Made by a program: the position numbers and the translations under genes
Source of the DNA: Phlegmacium glaucopus
Lineage: Eukaryota > Basidiomycota > Agaricomycetes > Agaricales > Cortinariaceae
DNA: 64,000 bases
Direction of reading: 5' to 3'
Assembly (NCBI GenBank): GCA_015039465.1
Contig: MU130578.1
Span: forward strand, 3,961-67,960
The notes under the pieces: generated by a model
Told to the model about the DNA's origin: nothing
Databases searched by the model: none
What the model saw: only the letters and a program-made list of their open reading frames with translations
Part shown: positions 45,835 through 57,117 of the stretch, piece after piece
Position numbering within the stretch: position 1 is the stretch's first letter
Layout of the letters: every line of letters starts with the position of its first letter

Positions 45835-48359
45835 TGATGGTGAAGATGTGAGAGAGAGGTTTAGAGATTGGGAGAGGTTTAGAGATTGGACGCTGTTGCC
45901 ACGGGCACAGAGGGGGTTTCTTCAAAGCTGGGACAAGTCAAGTAGAGGCCGGCGTAGTTTATATATCTTCTCTACAGATGGCATGATAAGCTACAAAAGG
46001 GTCACGTCGTCTGTCACCTAATTGTTCATTGGTGGTTATACTGCCATATTAGATCAGGCGGTGAAAGGGTGCGAGCGAAGAACAATAAGGGTTTTTTTCA
46101 TAGACCGCAGGCGGACTTGTTACAGGCGTGGTGAAAGACAATAAGGAGTTGACATAAGCAGACGGCCGCAACATCTAGCATGGAATTTGATGCGAGGAAC
46201 CGAGAACAAAAAGCGGTAGACAAAAGGGTGAACAGCGTGGGAAGAGCTGTGCCTCATGGAACACTTGCAAACGGATCTTGGTAACGGCGAGATGCTAGGC
46301 GACGCTAGTCCCCATAGACAATAGACGTAGTCCAGGTGACCAAGAAACAGTGCTAGGGGTAACAAGATTAAGGAGAAGAATAAGGAATTATTCCCGGACA
46401 AGGCAAGATCACCGGCACATACCTTGCGCGCTCGTCATAGACCACCAAAATATAGTTCATGAAAACAAGAATAAGCTGATAAACTTATTCAATTGCTCAC
46501 AATCTGTGTGTGCATATTTAGTCCTACGAAGGATGGGAATCGGAGAAAGTCCCAGGTGAAAGCTATTGACCGGTGAAAGCGAAAGCCAACGGCCGTCTCA
46601 ATTGAGATGATATCGAGCTCGTTCCATCAAATAAAGATTCTGTTGTTGGGTGAATAAAAGAAGAGAGGGATAGCCACTGGAAGATCAACAGCGTCAGTAC
46701 TAATATACAGCTTGGTGGACAAAGGGAACTCCAAATCGAGAAGAAACCACGTGGGAATAAGTAAAAATGATTGCATACCTTCTGAATTATGAAACTCCTG
46801 ATGGCAGTGATGCGCGACAATTACCGGTTTTGGTCTACCTTTTCTGTTCGTTTTCTGGCCCTGCGTTACGTCCGTGATCGTGGATCGTGGTCCATGTATT
46901 GATATCTGAAGTCAACATCGTTTCGCCCTAGGATGATGTTAAATTTATTCAGGTGACTAGCTTGGTGACGTGGCTTCGTCGTATCAAAATCTTTACCTCT
47001 TGCTGTCCTTCTGCCTTCGTGAGGAGACCTTTGATGGATTATACAGCAGGCCACTTGTGAGAGGCTGCTTATCCAGTACGTTTTTCTTGTCGTTTACTCC
47101 AAATTTCAGTCTACTCAAAAAAATCCCTCTGTATTTCGAGGAACGCTCCTTCACTCCTCAAAATGACCTAGTCTCCTTGGTCAAAAACTCGACCTTTAAA
47201 TATTGAATATAAGTCGGGCTGGGATGATATTTTGATCGTCAAGGTTCCGAAAAAAAATATGGTCTATAATAATTTCAACCTGCTCTAGTCCAACAACCCC
47301 TACCACCAGTACGGTAGTTACCGAAGCTGAGGCTTTTATGAACTCTACGCTCTCATATTTTAGTTCACGGACAGCGAAAACTCTTGGAATTTCGGGATCG
47401 CCTGTTCCTCGAAAGGTGAAATACCCCCCAAATCCTCCGCCCCTTTCTCCCACCCTTCTCAAGGCGACTGACAATTATAGTGCCCATCCCCACCCACTTC
47501 TCCACTCCCCAGCTTTCTAGCATCGTGTTATCTGTCACACTCTCGATCTCACTCTCCCACCTCGTGTTCGGAAGAGACGATTGTCCATTGGGGGGTCCGG
47601 GTACCTCTCCATAACTGTTCCAACTGAGAGCCCGATAGCATCTCCAAAGAGACCCGTTATGATAAGTCCCCCAGTATCCGGAGCTTACAAAGGACCTGGA
47701 GTCGGGAAACACTTGGACATGATTGCATGTGATTCATATGACAATTGTCAATACTTCCTATTCGTTAAGCAATATTCCAGTTAGCCACACTATAGTTTTA
47801 AATAGTGACTCGTATCTATTTTTGAATCTTTTTCACATGAGTCATGGTCCGTTGCGTTCCTGGTTCTATCCTCTCAGAATTCTTCTTACTCCTGAAATAT
47901 ACACAATTGCGAGTTTTTAAATAACCTAGAGTCTTGTCAGTGATCGCCTGTCATCGATTTACCATTGTCACCCATATATGTACTACTACTTATTAGTTAT
48001 TGTAAGAACCCTGTTATTGTCATGGACAAGTACGTGTCTTTGGCATCGGGGCTTCATCCGACAGGTTGATATAATCGAACAATGGTAAAAGGACGCAGAA
48101 GTTATCCATGACCGAGATTCAAGGTGTATTATGAAACGAGGTGAACCGTGGCGGGAAGAGTTAGGGATCAAAAAGAATGCCATCCAAACTTGAATAAGAC
48201 GTTTTAAAATCCTTAGACGAAGAGCGCACCGAAAAGTATGATGCTTATATTACATATAAGGAGAGGTGGAATCTAGATTAGTGAATATCCAACTGCAGGC
48301 AGCAGAAGGGTCTATAGATGCTGAAGCGTTGAACAGCCAACTTGAAGGTTTTCAACACT
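45835..48359. other. Gap with TATA box and possible decayed membrane-protein pieces
   Basis: The pheromone promoter TATA is at 45958-45965. A minus-strand phrase at 47590-47690 (GGLIITGLFGDAIGLSVGTVMER) and one at 47290-47400 look partly coding, but I could not join them. Two GGTTTAGAGATTGG repeats lie near 45860-45890. No complete gene is supported. Confidence 0.35.
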
Positions 48360-48852
48360 GATCCTGAACTACCAAATTTGGCGGGCTAAGAATAGCATAG
48401 ACAAAGGAGTGGAGACACAAAACACATGCAACAACATGTAAAGCATAGGTAATAGGGTAACACATGAATATTTGCAATATCGTACCACTGTCGGATGAGA
48501 AGAAATAGTTCTCATCGACGACAGGAGTTCTAGTTGTGGTGAGAAGCAGAAGAATGCCGCAGGCAAGGGCCAAGTTGGCACCCACCATGAGCCCGGCAAC
48601 TATTGAAAGGTTTGTTTTATTCTACAAGGACGACAACAAGAAATCAGAGTCTCTTACCAGATCGGAACACGTATGTCTTCGTTTCCAGACCAGACAAGCA
48701 CATTAATCACATCCAACGGCCATGTTTTCTATTAGGGTGTCTAGTCGGGAACCCCGACCAGCCAAAGAAAGATGTGACTTGGATGTATGTCGTTGATTGA
48801 ACGCAGAGATATCAAGGAGAAAGAACTCAGCAGACATAGGCTCTGGTGCCAT
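48360..48852 (-). pseudogene. STE3-type pheromone receptor relic
   Basis: On the minus strand a start-like MSAEFFLL (48837) precedes, in another frame, WPLDVINVLVWSGNEDIRVPI (about 48722-48660). After a 58-nt GT-AG-like gap (48657-48600) comes VAGLMVGANLALACGILLLL (about 48597-48538). In agaric STE3 receptors the order is ...N-x-L-V-W-S-G-N-x-D-I-x-x-P-V-W-C-D-I then a transmembrane helix, so both phrases fall in transmembrane segments 2-3. The frame does not stay open across the gap, and the Cys-Asp-Ile after the Trp is missing. Later helices are not recognisable. It lies 2.5 kb from the pheromone gene. Confidence 0.6.
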
Positions 48853-49136
48853 AGATAAAGAGGATCCAGAGGACAAGGAGGCGTTCGTGTATGAGAAACT
48901 TTAGATAACTGTACATGATAACCAAGGTTCCTATTTGGAAACAAGGTCACTTAGCATATTCGATGATTTAACATCGAGATCATCCAGCAGGACAAGGGGA
49001 ATTCAAAAAGCGGAAGTCATAAAGGTGAGAACAGGAGATACACTCGGGGGCCCTCTTTACCACCATATTTGGCTTGCGATTTGCGCCTTGTGCTTCTTGA
49101 ATGATTTAATAACTTCTCTTGTTGAACGTTAAGTGT
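48853..49136. other. No gene seen
   Basis: Upstream flank of the receptor relic; nothing further is supported. Confidence 0.35.
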
Positions 49137-49520
49137 CTTGAAAAGGTCAAGGTCTTCATTTGAGATTTGAAGCCCCCTTTCGACCGAGGTAGGTGTGGCG
49201 CTCAGAATACATCAAATGGAAGGATGTTGAAACAGAAGAGGCAGGCGATGTCAACGGTACCGTTTATCGCAAAAATTCGTCCCGAAACCTTGATATTGGC
49301 AATCTTGCAGTCTTGCAGTCTCGAAAAGGTCAAGGTCTTCATTTGATATTTGAAGCCTTCCTTCAACTGAGGTAGGTGTGGCGCTCAGAACACATAAAAT
49401 GGAAGATGACGACAAGATATTGAAACAGAAGAGGAGTGCGATATCAACGGTACCGTTTTATGTATCGCAAAAATTCGTCCCGAAGCGGCCTTGATATTGG
49501 TAAACTTGCACAGTAATGTT
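49137..49520 (+). repeat. Tandem duplication, two ~190-bp units
   Basis: Unit 1 (about 49137-49318) and unit 2 (about 49320-49520) share AAAGGTCAAGGTCTTCATTTGA, GAGGTAGGTGTGGCGCTCAGAA, CAACGGTACCGTTT and CGCAAAAATTCGTCCCGAA with small indels. Confidence 0.7.
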
Positions 49521-50852
49521 TGACGTCGGTTTGAGGCCGCCGTCATGGTGGACATGTCAGAAACCCGTCCATGTTTACCAAGATTTTCACCTCGTCAGAA
49601 AGCAAAGAAAATCAGATGAGAATCCCTGATTCACACCTTTGCAAAGGACGAGGTCAAGGTATTGTTTTTGATGATATAGCGAATACGTAACCGGTTTGAG
49701 TGGGCCGTTGCCTTCAGCACGGCAGAACCGAGTTCTGTCAGATCAAGTGTTATAAAGACATCTTACGATACCTATTAGGGAGCTCATATCCATTGTAACA
49801 CCAAATTCTTTGTTTCAACTTTCAGGGACATGCAGTTGTGGGTGGATGGGGTCGTTCGTGTTCCTCCAAGCTTTCTAACCGAATTCCTAGGGCTCTTTAG
49901 ATAACGCCTGTTGGTTTCGAGACATTTGGTGGAATGAAAGATAGCGGGGACCTTTGGATTTTTGGTTCGACGGGCGGCCAAATGGTCGGCACTTCTGCTG
50001 AGTTTGAAATACAATTGCCTTCGTATTCAAGTTCAGAAACCGACCGGCTAAACCCGCACGAATAGATGCCAACCCGTAGGCTCGTGACCAGCCGGTTCTT
50101 ACTAATCAAACGATTCGGGCTCCGAAAGGTTCTGTAAGAACCGGCTGGGAGCAACGGGGAAGATTTAAGGGAGTCACACTTGTCACAAAAGACTTAGTGA
50201 AATTTCGCATAATTCTAAGACATCTCTATCATCTAAATCATCCTCGCTCTTGTCACTTGAGGTTATGTTTCCACATTCAGTGTCCATGTCCAGTGCCACA
50301 TAATCAGCACCCCATTGTAGCAAAGGTAGGCTCATCTTCAACAGCCTGTTGTTCATGTATTCTGCTCATCCTCTCGTCACTACCAACAGCTTTGCTCTCC
50401 ATATCGGCACTGTCCATGCTTGTGGCCTTACCCACAGCCACCCGGCCCACATCTGAGCCTCCCTCCTGTCATTGTAGAAAGATTATGGCTTCTTTGGCAG
50501 CAACATTTTCTTTGGCTGATGCTGGAACTACCTGTTTCATTCATTGTTGTGCCTGAAGGTTTCGGAATGCATCATTATAGTCAGAAGCTGGGTTTTTGTT
50601 TCCTTCAATGGCCCACTTCAATGACATTTTTTACAGGCTAATCGTCATCATCCAGCACTCACCCTTTTTGGATTGTGTACACCTTGTTTTTGTCAAGACT
50701 CTCAACGAGCGGTAGCAATGAGGTTTGCAAAGTGCATGTCGTGTCCCTTGGTCAGTATATCATTAAAATTCTTTGACAGTTGTTGGTCGTTTCGAGCCTC
50801 AAGAAGTGCAATAAGTATTTTCGGCGTTCGCCAGGTCCCAAATCTGTGAACG
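49521..50852. other. Repeat debris, no gene seen
   Basis: 49891-50078 is a copy of the dispersed repeat at 1264-1463. The rest shows no gene. Open frames near 50197-50641 overlap in several frames and look incidental. Confidence 0.4.
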
Positions 50853-51143
50853 TTAATCCCACCTTCACACTACTCAACGCTCTCACATATCTCGCAACGC
50901 CCATCCATTCTCGAACACACCCATTGACATCAACATTATCAGCGCCACTAGTGATGTGAAAGGCTCGGCTTCAAAGCCGCAAGCCGTCGAGCCGAGCCGA
51001 GCCGTGGGAAAGCCGTACCAACGGCTTTGACGGCCTACGGCTTGGGCTTAATCCCACCTTCACACTACTCAACGCTCTCACATATCTCGCAACGCCCATC
51101 CATTCTCGAACACACCCATTGACATCAACATTATCAGCGCCAC
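50853..51143 (+). repeat. 96-bp exact direct repeats flanking an AGCCG-rich spacer
   Basis: 50853-50948 and 51048-51143 are identical copies beginning TTAATCCCACCTTCACACTA and ending TTATCAGCGCCAC. The 99-bp spacer is rich in AGCCG/CGGCT words that can pair with each other. Confidence 0.85.
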
Positions 51144-51819
51144 CTACACTACCAACAACACCAATGACCCATCATGTAGCAACACATCTCGGAATGTAAC
51201 CATACTCAAGGTTCATGATGCCATACCTTCCAACCTACTACTCACCTTAACCATACTATATACCCACCTTCCACTCCCAAATACCCCTCCAACTCAGTGG
51301 AAAACACCGTCTCACATACCCAATACTAGCTCATCATCTCAAAGCTTACACTCAAACTTACCTTCTCGGGACCCTTCTCATCCTCAGTAGGCACACTTAT
51401 GGAATATATATAATGTTAACTCTTGTATTTGATAGCATGTACATAAAAATTTGAGGAAACACTGAGGGAATTGCGGAAATGAGAAAAAGCTACATGAGTG
51501 CGAACACGAATTTTGGCTAAGTCCCCGTCACAAATTGGGACCCCCTTAAAATCTCCCCGTTACTCCCAGTCGTTATGCGGTGTCCCTTATTTTCAAAGTC
51601 CGATAGGTGATGTTGTCCTTGTTGTTATTGATGTTGCACCTGTTTGGATGCAGACACGGCATAACGTACTGGTAGCGAGTCTAGCCAACCCGTTCGATTT
51701 TGCGGGCCCAGGTTGTAAAGACCGAGTTTTCAATACTGAGAACTCGGAACCAGCAGCCTGTAGCTCGGTGGCAACGTGAAGGCGGTTGTTGATTCGTGCA
51801 TCCTTGAGGATATTTCTTC
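51144..51819. other. No gene; partial dispersed repeat
   Basis: 51684-51748 carries the hairpin-bearing end of the dispersed repeat (see 1264-1521). The rest is non-coding and Thr/Pro-codon-like by chance. Confidence 0.35.
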
Positions 51820-52660
51820 AATTTGCGAGCAGCTGTAGAAAGAAAATATCAGCACTAGCATCTAAGTTGAAGACAATGGCCTTTGCTACTGCTTCGGAAT
51901 TAGCTGAATTCCCATTTGCTCCTCCTCCCGGTTCCATTATCTTGATCTTCTTGAGACTTGCAGTTGTATTATTTGGACGCCATTCCTGTATTGACTTGAT
52001 TGGTCTGATGGACGAAGCACAGACCAACCGTGTAAGATCTACGACCGACGAATTGTTGTGATTGAATTGCGTTGGAACGCTGTGATACACAAATTCAAGT
52101 CATCCATCAATCACATGATTTATCCATCAGCTCTTGGTCGTTGGAACGTTGGAGTTCTATATGCAATCATATCGTACTGGTTATTTAAGCGTAAAGCCTA
52201 ACCATTAAAGATAACGCTACCGACGATTCCATGATAAAGATGCATAATCGCAGTGGCAGAGCGGGAGAAAAATGAAACTGTAGCATTAGTTCTACAGATA
52301 TAGAGAAACAATAAAATATTATTACCGACCAATAGGCAGGTCCTTGACGATTATGTGGAGGTGTCCATCCTCTGGTTATTCAGGAAAGACCTGTGACAAT
52401 CTAGCAAAAGCGGTTGCTCGCCAACTAAGCGATGTTTAACAGTTTCTTTGAGATTTTCGCCTGGAGGAATATTTACGTTCCATAAGACAAGGGAGGCAGC
52501 ATCAACTCGTGAAATGTTTGGTTCCTTTATCCTTAACACATTCCTTGGGGGCGGCGACGGATTCTTTCTTTCCGATTTCTACTTCAAAGACGTGCTGGTC
52601 ATCACCACCGCGCACATAGCAGAACAATCGAAGGATACTAGCTGCTGTAACTCATGAGGA
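51820..52660 (-). pseudogene. Crinkler-like (CRN N-terminal) relic, copy 1
   Basis: From 52660 on the minus strand: ILRLFCYVRGGDDQHVFEVEIGKK, then VKDKGTKHF. A one-base frame shift follows, then SRVDAASLVLWNVNIPPGENLKETV. The DAxxLxLWxVxI phrase and preceding ubiquitin-like strands are those of the Crinkler effector N-terminal domain found in many fungi. A detached downstream segment (52090-51820) reads SIQEWRPNNTTASLKKI...MEPGGGANGNSAN. Frame breaks and stops separate the pieces. It forms one module with the ~205-aa gene downstream; the module is duplicated at 54510-57900. Confidence 0.6.
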
Positions 52661-53639
52661 TATATTCATGCATCAGGCGGCTACAACTCACCAGGAGGTG
52701 GACGGCGTATGACAATATCAACATGTACAGCACTTCTCTTCAGCCAAGACGGGAAAACATCCGAGACTCAGAGAATCTTACCCGCTCGTTGAGTTTGAAA
52801 GGTTTCGTCAAGAATTCGAGAAGCCACTTTGCCGGCAACCAGATCTGAATGGAAGGTGGATCCTGTGGAGGATGAGAGGTTTTATCACGACCTCGGAGAC
52901 ATGAAAACTCCTTGAACAAAGTGTGAACAACAGAATTTTCTTTCTGAAATTGAAATATTGACACAGAAATGGAAGGTTTAATTCATTTGAATTGTGTAAC
53001 AGCGACCTGCAAAATGCTAGGCCGTTTTCGAAAATTACAGGTGTGCGCCTCTTGTTTAGTGCAGATACACCTTTTCCGGAGCAGATATGAGTGACGAATC
53101 AGAGCCAATGTGTCGAGATTTGAAAACTGTTGCAAGCAAGGCCCGAGTTATATTGAAATAGCAACCGCGTCATCACTGTTAGTTTACCAAAAGCAGATGT
53201 TTATACCAAACACGCGCACTGATCTCACTGGCAGAAGTCATTCCCCCTTTCGTGCTTCTTGACAGATGGATATGGGAGCTCAGGTCACAGAGCACGAAAT
53301 TCATCTCCGATGTGCGAACGTGATGGTTTTACGAAACAGGGTACAAGTTCTGTCAAGATGCTTGCAGAGTTACACTAAGGCTCAACTTCCAAGGTTGGCA
53401 AAAGGAAACGTATTGACAACCAGAATGATCTCATTTCTGGAGCAGACAGACGAAGCGACGAAAATGGGAAGGGTTGATCACCGAAAATCTATAAAACCTA
53501 CCATGGTTCTGAGGCCTATCTACAGAACAAGCCTAACAGTTCACCCTTATCTCTACTATAACACAACTTCATCATCGTATGTTAGTTGCTTGTCTTTCAA
53601 TGTCAGCTCACTCATCCTCACTCTTTCCAGATCATCAAT
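52661..53639. other. Upstream region of copy B
   Basis: Similar in large part to 55200-55690 and 56740-57117. TATAAAA lies at 53490-53496, and a 54-nt intron in the 5' UTR is likely at 53577-53630 (GTATGT...TTCCAG), ending 9 bp before the start codon. Confidence 0.5.
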
Positions 53640-54310
53640 ATGGGCGATAAATTGACCGTCAATGTCATCGTCGACCCTCAAACGTTGAGTATTCTTCACG
53701 AAGGCAACTACAGTCTCTGCCTCGCTAGGGACCTGAGGTTTGGCAGCCAAGAGATGAAAGGAAACGTCGTCTCCTCTATCGTCCCAGCCAGGGAGGTCAG
53801 CCCCAGGATGACACTCGGGTTGGAGGACAGGTACCAAGTCTACGAAACGGTTAGATTCGATGTGAGTACGCACGTATTCGCTCGCCAATACCACTAAGAT
53901 GTACAATCATGTAGCCTGGCGCGCAGGTCCAACCGGCCACTGCTACCGCCGACATTGTAGGAGGCCAGACAGTCCGTTTCGACGAAACTGGCTCTCCCGA
54001 CATCACTGGTGTGCCTAGACCCGGCCAGCCATTCAGCGTTCAGAACGACTTCAGGCAAGGCTACTGCATCGGGGTCAACAACTACGACATCTCCAGCCAA
54101 TCTTTCACTTCCTTCTTCATCTCACCCCCGGTTCCGGTGCGGTGGACGAGCGAACTTCTCCCGATCAAGAGGTTTTCCGTCTTCTGGAACTCTAACTTGG
54201 CAATCAACACCATGTTCGACCCGGCCGCCATCAACGCTTTCACGTTTGACATCGACAACAGTGACATTACACTCCAATACAAGGACGGAGCCTGGAGCAT
54301 TGTTCAGTAG
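53640..54310 (+). CDS. ~205-aa family, copy B (intact)
   Basis: Two exons, 53640-53861 and 53915-54310, joined by a 53-nt GTGAGT...TGTAG intron, give 205 aa. Exon 1 has MGDKLTVNVIVDPQTL, YSLCLARDLRFG and RYQVYETVRFD. Exon 2 has TADIVGGQTVRFDETG, FSVQNDFRQGYCIGVNNYD, LLPIKRFSVFWNSNL and ends YKDGAWSIVQ. I recall similar ~200-aa proteins (xLCxAR...YQVFxTxxF...GQxxxxDxxG) in Agaricomycetes, with no assigned function. No signal peptide or membrane segment is seen. The predicted all-beta character suggests a binding protein; that is inference. The gene is the only uninterrupted copy of three in the window. Confidence 0.75.
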
Positions 54311-54509
54311 TTGATCAGTCTGTGGAGTCTTAACAAGCCATCGTGCAGGTGCTAGTGGTAGTTCAGAATTGATTTGCTTTTGAAATTTGTACATCATAAA
54401 CCAATGTCATCCCTATGTGATCTTTACGAGTCTTTGTCTTTGACAAGTGAGGTGCTCCCGCAAGAACCTATTACATAAATATCAGAGCATCTTGACCGCC
54501 CGTCGCTGT
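54311..54509. other. Copy B 3' flank
   Basis: Similar to the 3' flanks of copies A and C (CTGTGGAGTC..AACAAGCC...TTGATTTGCTTT). No gene. Confidence 0.4.
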
Positions 54510-55200
54510 GGGCTTTGCTACTGCTTCGGCATTAACTGAATTCCCATTAGTAGGGATGTTTCCCGCCCCTCTTCCCGGTTCCAGTATCTTCGATCTTCTT
54601 GAGACAGCTCCGCGACAGTTTTATTATTTGGTTGAATTTGCGAAGTAATCACTTCTTGACTTCCGCCCATTGTACGCATTTCCGTCTTGGGTCTGATGGA
54701 CGAAGCGCATACGTATCAATCCTGTAAGATCCACGACCGATGAATTATTGAGATTGAATGCGTTGGAATGCTGTGATGCACAAATTCAAGTTGTTTATTA
54801 AATCACATCGCTTATCTATCAGCTCTTGGTCGTTGGAATGTTGGAATTTTATGCGTAACCCTAGCGTACTGTTTATTTAAGCGTAAAGCTTAATCATTAA
54901 CGATAATACTACGGACGATTGCATGATAAGGATACTGCATGATAAGGATACTGCATGATAAGGATACTTAATCGCAATGGCAGAACGGGATAAAAATGAA
55001 ACTGTAGCACGAGTTCTGCAGATGTATAGAAACAGTAAAATATTATTACCGACTAATAAGCAAACCATTAAATGTTTGGTTTCTTTTGCCTTGGATACAT
55101 TCCTTAAGGGCGGTGCCGCCCTATATTCTTCCTTTCGGATTTTGACTTTGAAGACGTGCTGGTCATTATCACCATGCACATAGTAGAAAACAATCGAAGG
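54510..55200 (-). pseudogene. Crinkler-like relic, copy 2
   Basis: Homologous to 51820-52660. On the minus strand from about 55185: FYYVHGDNDQHVFKVKIRKEE, then a degraded SKAKETKHLMV stretch. The DAASLVLW part is lost to change. A GATAAGGATACT(G/T)CAT-type unit is repeated three times at 54926-54968. More decayed than copy 1. Confidence 0.55.
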
Positions 55201-55813
55201 ATACTAGCTGTTGTACTTATAAGGATACATTCAAGCATCAGGCGGCTACAACTCACCAGGTGGACGGCCTATGACAATTTCAATACGTACAGCACCTCAG
55301 ATGGGAAAACATCCGAGACTCGGAGAATCCTCAGGAGGCTGGAACGCTCGTTGAGTGTGAAAAATTGGTCAAAATTTTGAGAAGTGCCTTGAAAGGGCCA
55401 ACCTTTTAGTAAACCGCTGTATGACGAAGGAGAAATTGTGAGCCACCTTGCCGGCAACCCTTCGATTTCTTTGTCTGAATGGAAGGTACAATCCTGTAGG
55501 ATTTTTTCGCGACTCGGAGGCATGAAAACTCCTTGAACAAAGTGTGAACAACAGAATGTTCTTTCGACGTTGAAAATTTCAAATACTGACGTACTTCGCA
55601 GAAATGAAAGGCTTAATCAATAATTGTATAACAGCCACCTGCAAAATGCTAGGCCGTTTCGAAAATTTCAGGTGTATTTCCAATTAATCAAGTGGCGCTG
55701 CCATTGTGACGGAGTATTTGCACCAAACAAAAGGTGCACAAACTTTTAGAGTTGCCGGTCTTATCAAGGTGACAGACCCAGAAATTTGAAATATTATTCT
55801 CGAGCTCGACAAT
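55201..55813. other. Duplicated module spacer, no gene seen
   Basis: Aligns with 52661-53060, including CTTGAACAAAGTGTGAACAACAGAAT and TGCAAAATGCTAGGCCGTTT. Minus-strand open frames are not conserved between the copies. Confidence 0.4.
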
Positions 55814-56336
55814 ATGAGCATTCAGAGAACCTCAGAGACAACGCCTGCAGCTACCCATCATCAATTCCCACAACTTCCCAGCCCATTCAGCACAGCCCAC
55901 CATCGAGAAAATGGATGTAATAATTCCATCCATGTCGTCCTTCACAAAAATGGCCTCGCATTGGAAGAAAAGTCCCATCGGAGACATTAGAAGACGGCAT
56001 ATATGATATTCAAATTTCAGAGCCCTGATTGATAGCGAAGACTTTGGACGGCCTCAGTTGAATTTTGTAGAAGACCTCAACAACCTGATTTGTGGAGCGC
56101 CAGCCACAGTCCTTGATAGGTTGGATAGTTTGAACAACCTTATCATCTCGAGGCTTCTGACTAAGAGGAATAGGAGACGTGAAGAAAGATATCTGCAGTG
56201 CTGGGCGGACTTGAGCCTCGATGTGTGGGAGCGATGTGACCGATCTGTGACTCCGGCGATTAAAATTAGCACGAAACGAGACCATTTCTTTTCACTCCAG
56301 CAAGTTCTAAAAATGAGAAAATTTGTTTTTGGATAG
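55814..56336 (+). CDS. Hypothetical small protein, two exons
   Basis: Exons 55814-55971 and 56021-56336 (49-nt intron, weak donor GTCCCA, good acceptor TTTCAG) give about 157 aa: MSIQRTSETTP..., then ALIDSEDFGRPQLNFVEDL and a basic, Arg-rich LLTKRNRRREERYLQCW. No family is recognised. It lies between the Crinkler-like relic and copy C and has no counterpart in the sister module, so it may be an insertion. The weak donor lowers confidence. Confidence 0.4.
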
Positions 56337-57117
56337 ATAGACGATAATCTGTCTAATAAGTAGTATCACTTGATTCAAGAGTACAAATTCATTACTTAAA
56401 ACTCGACACTGCCCTGAATCCGGTACTTTGTTATAAGCCCCGCTCACTCGTGAGAGGGGATTTGACTGCATTTTGCAGGTGGCCGAAATCACTATCATTG
56501 TCAATCTTCGTCAAGTGACCATATCCTCACGTGCCACTCGTCCATTGCCATCTCCGTTTCACTCGCCGAGCAAGTACACCACTTACCAGTTACTAGATGA
56601 ATAGCCCAAAGCTTCCCTAGGACCCTAAAATCCGCACTAAACATCATGTGGCCATACAGACCCTCGATGGATCATGCGACAACAGCTTGGATGCAACTTA
56701 TAGTCTATAGAAATCGTGCTTCTCAGCCTTCTCGACAGACAGATGAATATTAATCGACTTGGAAGATCTATTGATTTCATGTCACAGAGCGCGGGGTTCA
56801 TCTCCGCTGTGCTAACGTGCAAGATGGTTTTACAAAACAGGGTACGATTTTTTCTAGGATGCAAAGTTGTGCTAAGACCCAAGTTGGCGAAAGGGAATGT
56901 ATCGACAACCAGAATGACCTCACAGTTCTGGAGAGGCGACGGAAATGGGCGGGGTTGACCACCGAAAAGCTATAAAACCTATCGTGTTCTGACGACTATC
57001 CACAGAACAAGTCTAACAGTTCCCTCATCTCTACTATAACACAACTTCATCATCGTATGCTAGCTGCTTGTCTTTCAATGTCAACTCACTCACTCTCACT
57101 CCTTCTAGATTGTGAAT
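56337..57117. other. Copy C upstream region
   Basis: TATAAAA at 56971-56977 and a 5'-UTR intron ending CTTCTAG just before the start mirror copy B. 56780-56850 resembles the copy A upstream (GCGGGGTTCATCTC.GCTGTGC). No other gene. Confidence 0.45.

Noticed and set aside
46563..46820. Minus-strand frames as later STE3 helices
   Set aside because: No recognisable receptor motifs, and the order along the strand could not be joined to the 48.6-kb relic.
50197..50641. Overlapping plus-strand frames of 119 and 73 aa
   Set aside because: Cys/Leu/Pro-rich in two frames at once, with no conserved motif; typical of non-coding DNA.
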